DNA of 64,000 nucleotides from Chamaelirium japonicum. Lineage: Eukaryota > Streptophyta > Magnoliopsida > Liliales > Melanthiaceae. Position 1 is the stretch's first letter. Every line of letters begins with the position of its first letter. The stretch lies in NCBI GenBank assembly GCA_947650365.1, contig OX393552.1, positions 17,226,775 to 17,290,774 on the forward strand, in the 5' to 3' direction. Below are positions 11,801 to 20,854 of this stretch, in pieces. The notes beneath the pieces were generated by a model. That model was not told the DNA's origin. It worked only from the letters and a program-made list of their open reading frames with translations, and ran no database searches. A program made the position numbers and the translations under genes.

Positions 11801-13741
11801 CTCTCCGGACGTCTGGCCAAGTGGGCTTTGCTCCTCCTTGAGTTTGACATCACCTTTGTCCCTCGTAAAGCGGTCAAGGGTCAAGCTCTCGCAGATTTCC
11901 TAGCAGAATACCCCCTTCCAGCAGAATGGGAACTATCGGAAGATCTCCCAGACGAAGAAGTATTCTGCATCGACATCGCCCCTTCTTGGAAAATGTTCTT
12001 CGACGGTGCGGCCAGGCAAGACGTAGCAGGAGCGGGAGTTATCTTCGTCACACCAAACGACGAAGTACTTCCCTTCTCGTTTCTACTATCAGAACCATGC
12101 TCCAACAACAGGGCAGAATATCAAGCTCTTATCATTGGCCTCGAACTCGCCAATGATATGAAACTTCAAGGGCTCACAATCTTCGGCGACTCTCAACTCG
12201 TCATTCAGCAAATATTGGGGGCATACGAGGTCAACAAAGAAGATCTCGTGCCATTGCACCTACGAGCCCTGAAACTCCTTGGTACACTCAAAGATGCTTC
12301 AATCCAGCATGTTCCCAGAAACCTCAATCAGCAGGCTGATGCACTTGCAAATTTGGCGGCTACACTTCCGTTCCCAGAAAAAAGCCAACTCTTCATCCCT
12401 ATCTGTAAGAGAATGGTGATCACCGAGGAGGGCCTCCCCATGGGGATCCCGGACCAAGTCAACGCAGTACACGTTCTCATGACCGACGAGCTAGATTGGA
12501 GACAACCATTCATAGATTTTCTTGTCCACGGGAAGCTCCCTGAAGATCCAAAGCGTAAAGTCGACATTCGCAGGCGATCTCTGAAATTCTTCCACTTCAA
12601 CAACGAGTTGTACCGTCGAAGCTATGATGGTGCGCTCCTAAGGTGTCTTGCAAAAGAAGAAGCAGAAACAGCACTAGAAGAAGTCCATGCCGGGATCTGT
12701 GGCTCACATCAGTCCGGTCCAAAGCTGCACTTTCGCATCAGGCGGATGGGGTACTACTGGCCCACTATGATCAAGGACTCCCTCGAGTTTGCAAAAAGAT
12801 GCCACACTTGCCAGCTGCATGGCGACTACATCCGTCAGCCTCCGGAACCTTTGCATCCAACCATCGCATCATGGCCCTTCGATGGATGGGGACTCGACAT
12901 TGTCGGCCCGCTACCCAAGTCATCCAAGCAGCATCTTTATATCCTGGCGGCAACAGATTATTTCTCCAAGTGGGCTGAGGCAGTACCATTGCGAGAAGTT
13001 ACCAGGCACTCTGTTATCAACTTCATCCAGAACGACATCATCTTTCGGTACGGCATCCCTCGCTATATCGTTACGGACAACGGGAAGCAATTCAAGAACG
13101 CCGCCGTCAGCCAATTTTGCGCCAAGTTCGATATCAAGCAAAGGTGTTCAACCATGTACAACGCCTCTGCCAATGGCCTAGCTGAAGCTTTCAACAAAAC
13201 ACTCTGCAAACTTTTGGAGAAAGTCGTCTCGAAGTCGAAGAAAGATTGGCATGAACGCATGGGCGAAGCACTATGGGCATATCGCACCTCTTTTCGTACG
13301 CCAACACAGGCGACTCCGTACTCGCTGGTCTACGGAGTAGAAGCTGTCCTCCCGCTTGAACTCCAGATCCCGTCACTCAGGATAGCCGTCCAGGAAGGCC
13401 TCGTCAACGGCGACAACGCTCAACTTCGCCTAGCAGAATTGGAAGCCCTGGATGAGAAGCGCCTCGAAGCCCAGCAACGCCTGGAATGCTACCAGGCCAG
13501 GCTGACCCGAGCCTTCAACAAAAGGATTCGCCCTCGATCCTTCCAAAAAGGAGAGTTGGTGCTTGCAGTCAAACGCCCCATCATCCTTTCGCATCGAGGA
13601 GGAAAGAAGTTCGACGCCAAGTGGGACGGGCCGCACATTGTCAAAGAGGTCTACTCCAACGGCGCGTACCTTCTCACCACGCCAGAAGGGCTTACACTCG
13701 GCCCCATCAATGGCAAGTACCTCAAAAGGTACTATGCCTAA
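5897..13741 (+). CDS. gag-pol: Gag-Pol polyprotein of element 1, 2614 aa, intact
   Basis: One open frame from an ATG in good context (gccATGg). Domains: Gag capsid region about 280-445 (RQHIAHF, FDWYVDLPPGSIDSWDQMER); a C-x2-H-x4-H-x4-C knuckle at C556-H559-H564-C569; a duplicated 67-residue module at 674-807; an aspartic protease with D-C-G-S-A at D1034 and LLLGRPWL near 1103; RT about 1608-1790 with YVDD at 1740-1743; a degenerate first RNase H about 1882-2010 without its usual first acidic residue; a second RNase H with D2036, E2074, D2098 and D2148; integrase with H2264, H2271, C2302, C2305 and catalytic D2334, D2394, E2430 (35 residues between the last two); and a GPY/F-like end (KWDGPHIV). 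There is no chromodomain. All key residues of protease, RT, second RNase H and integrase are present, so the protein may be functional. It would build particles, copy RNA and integrate DNA. Confidence 0.95.
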   Translation: MAGTNDDTFAPTSLSPIAESPLLQHGDPENPVDDIPPVVRVYTRRTQTLADFFTPETATEDARQGANEALVHEETSLNPGTSVQKFGEDQPQSRTRSGSPADFAPPLPGANIRHQAEASQRNYVSDDDSEGAGMQHRDVLRHHPPSALQLQVMQMGEHMAQLTRLMEEKDRHINTLLQRLSARDVATFGQPPASPVAAPAPSPTPALAEVGPATLAITPALSSAPVPVSIAAQPSVAATMNAQQIQALVADMMRSHGGSLPPITAAYSKPYTARIQQLRFPTGFQPPKFQHFDGKGNPRQHIAHFVETCNNAGTYGDEMVKQFVRTLKGNAFDWYVDLPPGSIDSWDQMEREFLNRFYSTRRIVSMTELTAVKQRKDESVIDYIDRWRNLALNSRDRLSEDSAIEMCTQGMHWGLLYILKGIKPRSFEELATRAHDMELSLANRGDSKTKDFLKVEKKDKPPAPKSKQVNVTDIASASKPLKISGKPDQEKGAAIPPPPSQRQSKMTLEELEAKEYPFPDSEVSSMFDQLLQEKMIELPPSKRPEQMHRVNDPLFCKYHRLVSHPIEKCFVFKEKIMALAKQGKIEIDSSDVATANMTSITFGSFQPVLVATHQRRPKLRINRQRPIAKLAPRRKVSRRQQYAPKLAEEETSLPWGQPSSTSMSLSNKAMSQRNLQTRYEEGDPEVGLLGQPSGKFDYYVLYSRPSSVSIEEIKPTGWESEGEPPRSPEEQGSPNHGEPTNLQTRYEQGDPEVGLLGQPSGKFDYHVLYSKPPSVPIEEIKPTGWESEGEPPRSPEKQVSLTHEEPTAAIPDLHLGNEESTDEDAWVMLPRRRRPWMPKSRKLDRVTRKLPERKTYKKKSKAPGRRGFKVPPADPDDLLLQNPPEPTTLQEFFPDYFLPSDQQCEASCCMVEIHTAPEEEDRIKPSEESNTDNEEDDFDKENTAAYDEAILHLPLIEALHLPEKARLAMAEALTDPDSYKRKKKNTEKDKTIVSCNAAITFSDEDLQLGARLHNRPVYVSGYINEKPVNRILLDCGSAVNIMPIQTMRQLGITTDQLSQSQLVIQGFNQGGQSTIGIIRLKLSISQLDTTVLFHVIDCQTSYHLLLGRPWLHENGVVVSTWHQCLKYYEEGLEKCIVADDKPFNEAEAHLADAKFYQARDLVAEVLPAKAPRTQKTERVEQDEALLTPNPVPPSKAIHEVKGVLAPRRRMRISSKPRSMKHTPLPVQATTVLRLTPQWLRKDKSPPFASPKGIVQPLSEANVITLQEMTLPLPSLGQASSLPRSINSFESSQLTFKPKGSWGQNAAKLLFKAGYDKDSAAHMSTLLPAPIPHGMTKTQAHLLQGGEQIPPNRRGIGSRQTPMVIKITGEKTFTSNYIEVKLVDEAEEGSSASDARSTNVAKRRRYRARRQTAPQMPKKNVKNQASQNPISVFKRLGPIRQAKRRSVFDRLGKPPTEVRKIIPTHPPFSFYDTGDITDIILVSANHITVSDSPIDATSTSDDELPDAPPVLEEGGQSTVDNLKEINLGTQEDPRPTFVSALLTPEEEAAYTKLLQEYRDVFAWSYKEMPGLDPKIAVHQLAVRHGASAIKQGQRRYRPELVPQIEGEVNKLIEAGFIREVKYPTWISSVVPVKKKNGQIRVCVDFRDLNNACPKDDFPLPITELMVDATTGHEALTFMDGSSGYNQIRMAPKDEELTAFRTPKGIYCYKVMPFGLKNAGATYQRAMQKIFDDILHQNVECYVDDLVVKSRQKSTHLQDLELIFKRLRRYQLRMNPLKCAFGVSSGKFLGFVVRHRGIEIDQTKIDAIFNMPIPKTVRDLRGLQGHLAYIRRFIANLAGKCRPFSRLMKKGAAFKWDEACQEALQNIRDYLLKPPVLTAPVQGKPLVLYISAQEQSLGALLAQDNELGKETACYYLSRTLIGAELNYSPIEKVCLALIFATKKLRHYMLAHAIQLISKADPLKYIMSRPVLSGRLAKWALLLLEFDITFVPRKAVKGQALADFLAEYPLPAEWELSEDLPDEEVFCIDIAPSWKMFFDGAARQDVAGAGVIFVTPNDEVLPFSFLLSEPCSNNRAEYQALIIGLELANDMKLQGLTIFGDSQLVIQQILGAYEVNKEDLVPLHLRALKLLGTLKDASIQHVPRNLNQQADALANLAATLPFPEKSQLFIPICKRMVITEEGLPMGIPDQVNAVHVLMTDELDWRQPFIDFLVHGKLPEDPKRKVDIRRRSLKFFHFNNELYRRSYDGALLRCLAKEEAETALEEVHAGICGSHQSGPKLHFRIRRMGYYWPTMIKDSLEFAKRCHTCQLHGDYIRQPPEPLHPTIASWPFDGWGLDIVGPLPKSSKQHLYILAATDYFSKWAEAVPLREVTRHSVINFIQNDIIFRYGIPRYIVTDNGKQFKNAAVSQFCAKFDIKQRCSTMYNASANGLAEAFNKTLCKLLEKVVSKSKKDWHERMGEALWAYRTSFRTPTQATPYSLVYGVEAVLPLELQIPSLRIAVQEGLVNGDNAQLRLAELEALDEKRLEAQQRLECYQARLTRAFNKRIRPRSFQKGELVLAVKRPIILSHRGGKKFDAKWDGPHIVKEVYSNGAYLLTTPEGLTLGPINGKYLKRYYA
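7916..8317 (+). repeat. 201-bp in-frame tandem duplication in gag-pol
   Basis: Two 67-codon units (7916-8116 and 8117-8317), each containing NLQTRYE.GDPEVGLLGQPS and EIKPTGWESEGEPPRSPE. They lie between the Gag knuckle and the protease, a region with no known domain. Differences are few, so the duplication is fairly recent. Confidence 0.9.
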
Positions 13742-13761
13742 AAGCAGGGCTACATTCCTTG

Positions 13762-13835
<74 letters not shown>
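13762..13835 (+). repeat. A74 homopolymer just after pol
   Basis: An uninterrupted run of about 74 A starts 20 bases after the gag-pol stop codon. It is followed by 'cttgatccctctcagtaggg', which reads as retrotransposon sequence rather than a gene end. Its length in the assembly may be unreliable. Confidence 0.9.
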
Positions 13836-13837
<2 letters not shown>

Positions 13838-14050
13838 AACTACGTGTGACTTGATCCCTCTCAGTAGGGTACGTAGGCAGCCTGTAAAGGTTCAGTCCAA
13901 ACAAAAGAAAAACACAACCAAGCTCCGCCATTCCAGAATACAAGTCCAAAACAAATAGATGCATGATATTAAGTTATCACCAGATAAAGAAAAGCAGAAC
14001 TACAAGTCTGTTCAACAGAAATGACAAGAAAGAAAAGGAAATGCGACATG

Positions 14051-17000
14051 CTAGTAAAGCGAATCAAATCCTTTGAGACGTTGGAGCAGCTCGCCGTCAG
14101 TAACCTCCATGCGCTCCAACTCTGAAGACCGAGAAGCTACCCGCTCCCGATGCGTCGCCAGCTCGATGCGCTGCTTTGCCAAGTCTGCTCCAGAAGACTT
14201 CTCGATCGTCTCAGCTTTCTCGAAAGATGCGCGAGCAGCCTCTAGCTTCTTCTGCGCCCGAACAAGGCTCGCAGCAGCAAGTGCATGCTGCGCCTCCAGT
14301 CGACGCTCCTCGTCCTCGGCCTTTGCCAGTATCAGGGGGAGGTCATCTTCCATCGAAGCCCGTTTCAAGCAATGAGCTTCACTATCCGCCAAGAGAACAC
14401 GCATCTGTGTCTCAAACAAAGAGCCATCTACTTGGAAGGCCGCCAGACTCTTGCAAAACTCAGACCCCTCGAGGACCCACCAGCTGCTCAAAGCGGCAAA
14501 GCCCTCCTCCTGGAAGGGTGCGAGCGTCGTCTGGATATACTTCCGACAGCTCTCCAAAAGAAGCACAGAAAGAAGGTCTCGAGAACTGCACTTCCCCCTG
14601 ACTGCCTCTGAGTGCACAGGCAAGGTGGGCTCCGGTCCTGAAGACTCAAGTGTAGAAACCGCCTCCTGGACCATCGCCGTGATAACAGTCAGCGGAACCA
14701 CCGGAGCCGAAGGAGGAGGCACAGGCAAACCTCCCGACAAAACGGCTGCGGGAGTAGCCTCTGCCGGAGTACCGGACCGAGCTGGAGGAGTCTGTTCTCT
14801 CCCTACACTGGAGACCTCACCCTCCTCCCCAAAGCCCAACTGCTCCACGTCAATATCATCCAGGTTGACAGCACTGCCGGCAAAATCTGCTCCACACGCT
14901 CTCAAGAGCTCCAAGTTATCCCAGGGAATATCCAGCCCGCCACCTTCGACCAACGTGACTCTAATAGGAGAGCACTCCTGCCCAACCCCCTTTGGGGCAG
15001 ACTCGCAGTCTGGCCCAGCAGACCCTGCCAAAATGAGAGCTGGACAACTTAGCTAACGAAGTAAGAGTGCAAGCACAGACATTCATAAGAAACAAGGAAC
15101 AAGGCATACCTGCAACATCCGAAGAAGATACCCCGGAAGGAGGGATTACCTCATCAGCAAAAAGCCCTGGCTCTCCCTCTCGAGATGGCCCTGCCTCGTC
15201 AGCACCAGTCAAAGCTGCCTCGCACAAGAGGTCCAACTTTCTCCTCTTGGGAGAAGTACACCCACTCCAAGAAGCCTGAGTCTCAGGAAGACTATGAACC
15301 TTGGAGGGCGGAGCCATCTCAACCTCCTGCACAGAAAGTGAAGCCTGGGAAGTACCCTCTCGACGGCCACAAGACTTCTCTGACCATCGCTCCTCGGACC
15401 AGAGACGGCGATCCTCTGACCCCGCCAAAGGGTCAAAAGGAAAGTCAGCCCGTTCACTGCTGGCAAGGACGTCTAGTGGAAGGCTAGCCAAGAGGGGAAG
15501 CACTGACCCATTGACCCAGCGGCGATACTCAGGAGTTGCAGCATCCTTGCCGCCCGACTTAATCCCCGGTGAGAAAGTACACCCAGTAAACCGATCGTAA
15601 AGCGCTCCCCAGAGGCGGTACGCCTCCTGCGGAGTGTAACGTAACCGCAGGCGCAAAGGAGTCCCAGGCAACTCCTGCCGAAAACCCTGCTGACGAGCAA
15701 ACCGGTGGGGAGAGTACCGTGCCACCTCCACTACATCCCCACGACGCCAAACAAGATACCCAGGCCTGCAACTCACCATGCTCCAGTACAAAGGATCGGA
15801 CATCTCCGCCCTATCACATACCAGGGATTTCGTAGAAGGCGCAAGTGCATTTTCCGATACAAATTCGAAGTCAGAAGGGCCCATGCGCCGTAAACACTCT
15901 CGGGCACTAGGCTTCGGACGCTCCCATGCATAAAAAGCGTTCATTACACCTCCCACACAAGGAAGAAAGGGCACCGAGGTCGAAGGTCCACGCGCCGCGA
16001 AGATCCCCTTCGGAAAGTGGAGCCCAATCCAACCATAGAGGTAATGCAGGGGGCAAAAGGAACTGGCTCTGCCTACTTCCCCTCTTGCATTACCCGCACC
16101 CGATAGACTCCAATAAGTGCCGCTAAGCCCGCCATACAACGAGCAGAGGATCGCCGGCGCCAGATTAAGGAACTCTCCAGTCACCATCCGAGCAGCTGCA
16201 AGAAAGGTCCCAGGGCGTACCACATCCCCTTCCCAGGGTAAAGCAAAGCGGCAGAGAAAGAGTACTAACCCCGCTGACCAGTAAACAGCACGCCAGTCAT
16301 CACTACACTCTTCAAGTCCCAAAACTTCCCAGGGACGCTGCGCCCCGGCCATGGAGCACCACTCTTTCTTCAGAGATTCGATCGGTCGCCGGAAAGTACC
16401 AGGCGCCGGCTTCTTTGACGAGGCATATCTCCACATCGGATGACTCGAAGGAGGAGCGTGACGATACTCTCCTCGGAACCAGAAGTCCACCCAATCCGAG
16501 TGAAGTACCCGGTCTGACCGCTCGCGCGCCGCTATAATAGCATACGCCTTAAAAAGCAAAAGGCAAAAGCTAGGAGACTCGTCTGGGTCCGTCAAAACCT
16601 CCAGAGAAGGAACCTCCTCCTGATAATAGCTCCGAACTTCTGGACACCCAGATATGACGTGCACGTCACGAAGGGTGATCCCAATCTCACCAGCTCCGGT
16701 CAAGAAGGTGTTGGTCTCAGGGCACCACTGCTCACACAGAGCCCGGTACATACCATCCGGACGGCTGTACTCCCAGCAAGCCGGCTCCACAAACCTCGCC
16801 AGACGCTCCATCCCTGGCTCTGCCTCTAACGCGCTGGATAGCTCTTTCATCCAGTCCCGGAAACCTCCCAGGTAGGTGACATCTCCACGCGATTGAATCC
16901 CCACACCCCATCGCGTACGGCGGGAACATATCTTCAAAGCAACGACAGGGACCGGAACTGACTCATCTCCAGTATGATGAAACGGTAACCCCAAGCTCGG

Positions 17001-17339
17001 CCGGACAATTTGCCGGGAAGACCCTTCGTCAGTAAGAATGCGCTCGCCAAGTTTTAACACTCGACAAGAGCCGTCGGTCACACCATCCTCGCAAACTCGC
17101 TCGTGCGTCAAAAGCTGAAGCACTGACAGCCCGGTCTCCTGTCTCGAAGCACGGTGATGGGAGACTCGCGCGAAGGGGAAGCAAAGGTACGTACTCCCGT
17201 GGGAAACCGCATCAACAATCCAGCCGGAACCCGGAAAGCTCTCGTAACGACGAGACCTGAAAAAGAAAGAACACAAAGCCCTAGTCAGATGGATTCCGAG
17301 TACAGAAGCAAAGAAATCAAAAGAGGGGGCCTCGAGCAA
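14051..17339 (-). CDS. Antisense gene of element 1: plant mobile domain protein with C-terminal coiled coil
   Basis: Two overlapping minus-strand frames (792 and 326 codons) join through a predicted 85-nt intron (15109-15025) and stay in frame, ending at TAG 14053-14051. The N-terminal part reads as a plant mobile domain (PMD, 'aminotransferase-like'): YLGGFRDWMKELSSALE, then CEQWCPETNTFLTGAGEIG and ITLRDVHVISGCPEVRSYY. A basic PKRRKLD nuclear-type signal follows, then an acidic/proline middle and a coiled coil (LVRAQKKLEAARASFEKAET..). The frame opens with TTG, not ATG, and a strong acceptor (TTTCTTTTTCAG|GTC, AG ending at 17257) lies inside it, so the true start is probably in an upstream exon within 17340-18600. 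PMD antisense genes are known from Tat elements; their role is unknown. The coding part is undamaged. Confidence 0.82.
15025..15109 (-). other. Predicted 85-nt intron of the antisense PMD gene
   Basis: Donor CAG|GTATGCC (intron starts at 15109) and acceptor CATTTTGGCAG|GG (intron ends at 15025) on the minus strand. The phase at both ends joins the two frames without a stop. Both sites fit plant consensus well. Confidence 0.8.
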
Positions 17340-17665
17340 ATAAAAAAGAAGAGAGGGGGGTCACGGCAAAAAGCCACGACCCTCTCCTCCTTCCTCCTGG
17401 TGAAACTAGCAGGGGGGCCTTTAGCAAATAAAGAAAGACAAGAGGGGGGTCATGGCAAAAAGCCACGACCCCCTCTTACTATCTCTCCTGTTAAATCAGC
17501 GAGCAGGGGGCCTTCAGCAAATAAAGAAAGACAAGAGGGGGGTCGCGGCAAAAAGCCACGATCCCCCCCGTCTCTCCTATTAAATATACAAAGGGGGGGG
17601 GGGGCCTCCAGCAAATAAAGAAAGAGATAGGGGGGTCATGGCAAAAAGCCACGACCCCCTCTCTC
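17320..17665. repeat. Four ~90-bp repeats, each with a perfect hairpin
   Basis: Units of the form 'gggggcct..agcaaataaagaaag' followed by an inverted repeat around AAAAA: an arm of GAGGGGGGTC(A/G)(C/T)GGC pairs with GCCACGACCCCCTC. Hairpins lie at about 17351-17387, 17440-17477, 17534-17570 and 17625-17664. The arms are 11-15 bp and vary by compensating or wobble changes. They lie at the 5' side of the antisense gene and before the polypurine tract. Confidence 0.85.
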
Positions 17666-17689
17666 TATCTCTTATTTTACCATGCAGAG

Positions 17690-18330
17690 GAGGGGCGTCG
17701 TCCCCGGTCGCCTACGCCGCTCCGGCAACGGCGCCGCCGGCCCCCGCAGCCTCGGCCGCCGGCCTCCGCGCACTCGCCCGCGCCCGGCTCCGGCCCCCAG
17801 CGCCCCGCGCCCGCGCCGCCGGCCCCCGCGCGCCCTGCGCCCACGCCTCCGACCCCCACGCGCTGCGCCCGCCCTCACGCCGCCGGCCCCCGCGCCCGCA
17901 GCCCGGCCGCCTCCGGCCCCCGCGCCGCCCGCTGCGCCCGCGCCTCCGGTCCCGCGCGCTGCACCCGCAGCCCCGGCTACCTCCAGCCCCCGCGCCGCCG
18001 GCCCCCGCGCCCGCAGCCCCAGCCGCCTCCGGCCCCCGTGCCGCCCGCTGCGCCCGCGCCTCCGGTCCCGCGCGCTGCACCCGCAGCCCCGGCTGCCTCC
18101 GGCCCCCGCGCCGCCCGCTGCGCCCACACCTCCGGCCCCCGCGCGCTACGCCCGCGCCCCGCATGCTGCACCCGCGCCCCGCGCCTCCAGCCCGTGCGCC
18201 GGCCGCCATGGCAGCCCCCGGCCGCACCCGCGCCTCGCTCCCTCCGACTCGCGCCCTCCCGCGCCTTGAACCCGTGCGCCGGCCGCCACAGCAGCCCCCG
18301 GCCACGCCCGTCGCGCCCTCCCGCACCATG
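17690..18330. repeat. Extremely GC-rich degenerate repeat block
   Basis: About 640 bp of C/G-rich text made of variants of 'cgcgccgccggcccccgcgcc', with interspersed 'gctgcacccgcagccccggc'. All frames are open for long stretches and give only Pro/Ala/Arg strings; I treat them as composition artefacts. The base composition is unlike the rest of the element. Confidence 0.8.
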
Positions 18331-18642
18331 CGAAGAAGAGGAAGGAGAAGAAGGAGAGGAAGAAGAAGAAGAAGGAGGAGGAGAAGGATCACCTCGCCGG
18401 CAACCCTCTGCCCTCCACGGGCCGGCGATCTTCTCTCCTCCGCGAACCCCATGCCGTCACCATCTTCATCCTCCGCGGCATCGTTGCGAAGCAAGAAACC
18501 CTAGCAGAGCTCTCAACTCCAAGCCGCCGGGAATCGCCGATAATGAAGAGAAACGAAAGACAGGGGTCCTTTTAAAGACCTAATCCCACACGAACACGCG
18601 ACTCAAGTCCAACCGCTACGCGTTTCCCGCGGGCGCACTCGA
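18331..18642 (-). promoter_or_regulatory. Possible leader/promoter region of the antisense PMD gene
   Basis: On the minus strand this reads CTAGGGTTTCTTGCTTCG followed by ATG-containing GC-rich sequence (18494 downwards). CTAGGGTTT is the telo-box-like motif common in plant leaders. Together with the acceptor at 17257 it suggests a first exon here and an intron spanning the GC-rich block. No TATA box was seen. Confidence 0.3.
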
Positions 18643-18657
18643 ACTTGAGGGGGCACT
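18643..18657 (+). other. Polypurine-tract region, element 1
   Basis: Sequence acttgagggggcact directly abuts the 3' LTR start at 18658. GAGGGGG is the expected plus-strand primer. Confidence 0.65.
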
Positions 18658-20854
18658 TGTGGGCATCGAAATTAGCCCACGGGTCGAACCCGATTTTTAC
18701 ACAAAAAAATAGGCCCGCACCCGACGGCCTTCGGGTCAAACCCGATTTTTTCACGAAAAATGGGCTTGCACTCGATGACCTTCGGGTCGAGCCCGACTCG
18801 CTCATGCAACTTGGGCCCGCACACAACGGCCCACATGCGAAACTTGGGCCCGCACACAACGGCCCGCATGCGAAACTTGGGCCCGCACACAACGGCCCGC
18901 ATGCGAAACTCGGCCCGCACACAACGGCCCGCATGCGAAACTTGGGCCCGCACACAACGGCCCGCATGCGAAACTCGCCCGCACACAACGGCCCGCATGC
19001 GAAACTCGCCCGCGCACAACGGCCCGCGTGCGAACTCGGCCCACGTGCGAACCCAATTTGCGCGCGCATGGCCCGACCCAAAGCAAACGGGTCCCATCGG
19101 ACCCGCAACTCGGACACAAAGAGGGGGGCCCACCGGCCCCCCCTTCTTGAAAACCGTGCCCCCCTCCTCATGAAGGGGTGGGGCCGGCCATAAAGAAAAA
19201 AAGAAAAAGAAAAAGAAAAAAAAGAAAAGAAAAAGAAAAGAAAAGAAAAAGTCAAAACCGCCTTGATGCGGGGGGAGGTGGCGTGGACGTCTACACAACC
19301 GTAGATCCGCGACGATCCCTCGATCCAACGGACAAGATGACGTTGCGTCGCCATCCGATCCAAAAGTGCAACAAAAATAACAACTCGATCTTTAAAGATC
19401 AAGTCACAACTAGCCCATAACCACTCCAACTAAAAAGGAGGAAATCGGGTTTGTTTCCCCAAATAAGGGAACAATATCTCGATGGTTATGAGGGGAGAGA
19501 TTGGAGGAAACAAAAAGATTTCAGCAACATCTCCCCCAACCGCCCCCCTTTGCCTATAAATAGAAGGGGTCGGGGAAGGCATCAAGGGTCCGAAAAGTGG
19601 AAGACGAAAGAGCGCTACGAAGAAGCTCCAACGCTTGAAGACCGAAGGCTTCACGAGGCACGGCAAGCATATCCTACGGGAGTCCTTGGCCCTTCAAGTC
19701 CTCATCAACGTGAAGACCTTGCACTCGGAGATCAAAGCTTCGACTCCTCGCACGAAGAAGAAAGCGTGGAGAAGAAGACCCGGAGCTGTCATCACCCGAT
19801 TGCTCCAACGATCTTCATCAGCTCCGAAGACGCCATAAGCAAAGGCCGGAGAAGAAGATCGAAGCCGACAACACCCGTCGTCTTCAATCAAGGCATCGAC
19901 TCCTCGCACGAAGAAGAAAGCCGGGAGAAGAAGGCCTGAAGCCGGTGCTACCCCTGCCGCCTTCGTCAATCAAAAGCCGACGCTACAACCGTCGTGCTAA
20001 AGCCGGTGCCACACCCGCCGTCTTCATCAACAAAAGCCGACGCTACAACCGTCGCACGAAGATCGGTGCTACACCCGCCGTCTTCATCAACGAAAGTCGA
20101 CGCTACAACCGTCGCATAAGCATCGGTGCTACCCCTGCCGAAAAGCCAAAACCGACGCCACAACCGTCGAGGAAGCCGGAAGAATAAAGAAGCCTTGAAG
20201 AAGTAACGCCAGTCGTTCGAGAAGAAGATCGAGTCGAAGCTAAAGTCAAAGCCGACGCAAGAAGCCAAAGCAAACGCACCGGTAAAGCCCGCGCTAAAGC
20301 AACGCACGTGCCAAAGCCAAGCAACTACGACGGTCACGAGCAAAGCACCGCACGTTCTAGCCGATACGACGCGAAGTCCGGAAGAACTAAAGCATCGCAA
20401 GTCTCTACCCGCCTACGTTCAAGCGCAAGCGCCAAAGCAAAGCAAACGCCAGAGCCAAGCCAAAGCTACGCCAAAGCCGAAAGCTAAAGCCAAAGCCGAA
20501 GCCAAAAACACGATCGACGCCGCGAACCGACGATCAAGGACGCCAAGGTCTAGCAAGGATCGAGGAAGACACGAAGACCGAGGAACGAAGCCCAAAGCCT
20601 CCCTAGCCGAGAAAGCGCGAAGCACGGACGGGACAAAATCAACGGCGGAAACTCCTTAGCCTCTCAAGAAATCCTCACCCTGTAAAGACCTCTGTCCTGG
20701 GCAACCCCTTCAGAGCTCTCGCACGAACACCACGTGGAGACGCGGATCAAAGGGACCCTCCAGAGGATCTCTCCCACAATCTCCTGATCAAAGAAAATTT
20801 GTAATCTCGTGTGATCCGCAATAAAGACGACCCGAATCTTTTTCTGCGACCACA
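18658..20854 (+). repeat. 3' LTR of element 1
   Basis: A copy of 3628-5824 with the same 2197-bp length. Line-by-line comparison showed no substitution or indel. The TATA box is at 19554 and AATAAA at 20820. The flank ATCAC at 20855-20859 is the right target duplication. Confidence 0.95.

Larger units (their letters stand above)
3628..20854 (+). mobile_element. Tat-lineage Ty3/gypsy LTR retrotransposon, complete (element 1, 17,227 bp)
   Basis: Two 2197-bp LTRs (3628-5824 and 18658-20854) begin TGTGGGC, end CGACCACA and are flanked by the 5-bp duplication ATCAC (3623-3627 and 20855-20859). Between them come a primer-binding site, one uninterrupted gag-pol frame, a poly-A tract, an antisense two-exon gene, hairpin repeats, a very GC-rich block and a polypurine tract. 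The domain order protease-RT-RNase H-second RNase H-integrase without a chromodomain, plus the antisense gene, identifies the Tat lineage. I found no difference between the two LTRs by eye, so the insertion is very recent, or the LTRs were homogenised by gene conversion or assembly. Confidence 0.93.

Noticed and set aside
17638-18504. Pro/Ala/Arg-rich frames up to 288 codons in the GC-rich block
   Set aside because: Composition artefact of C/G repeats; several overlapping frames are equally open.
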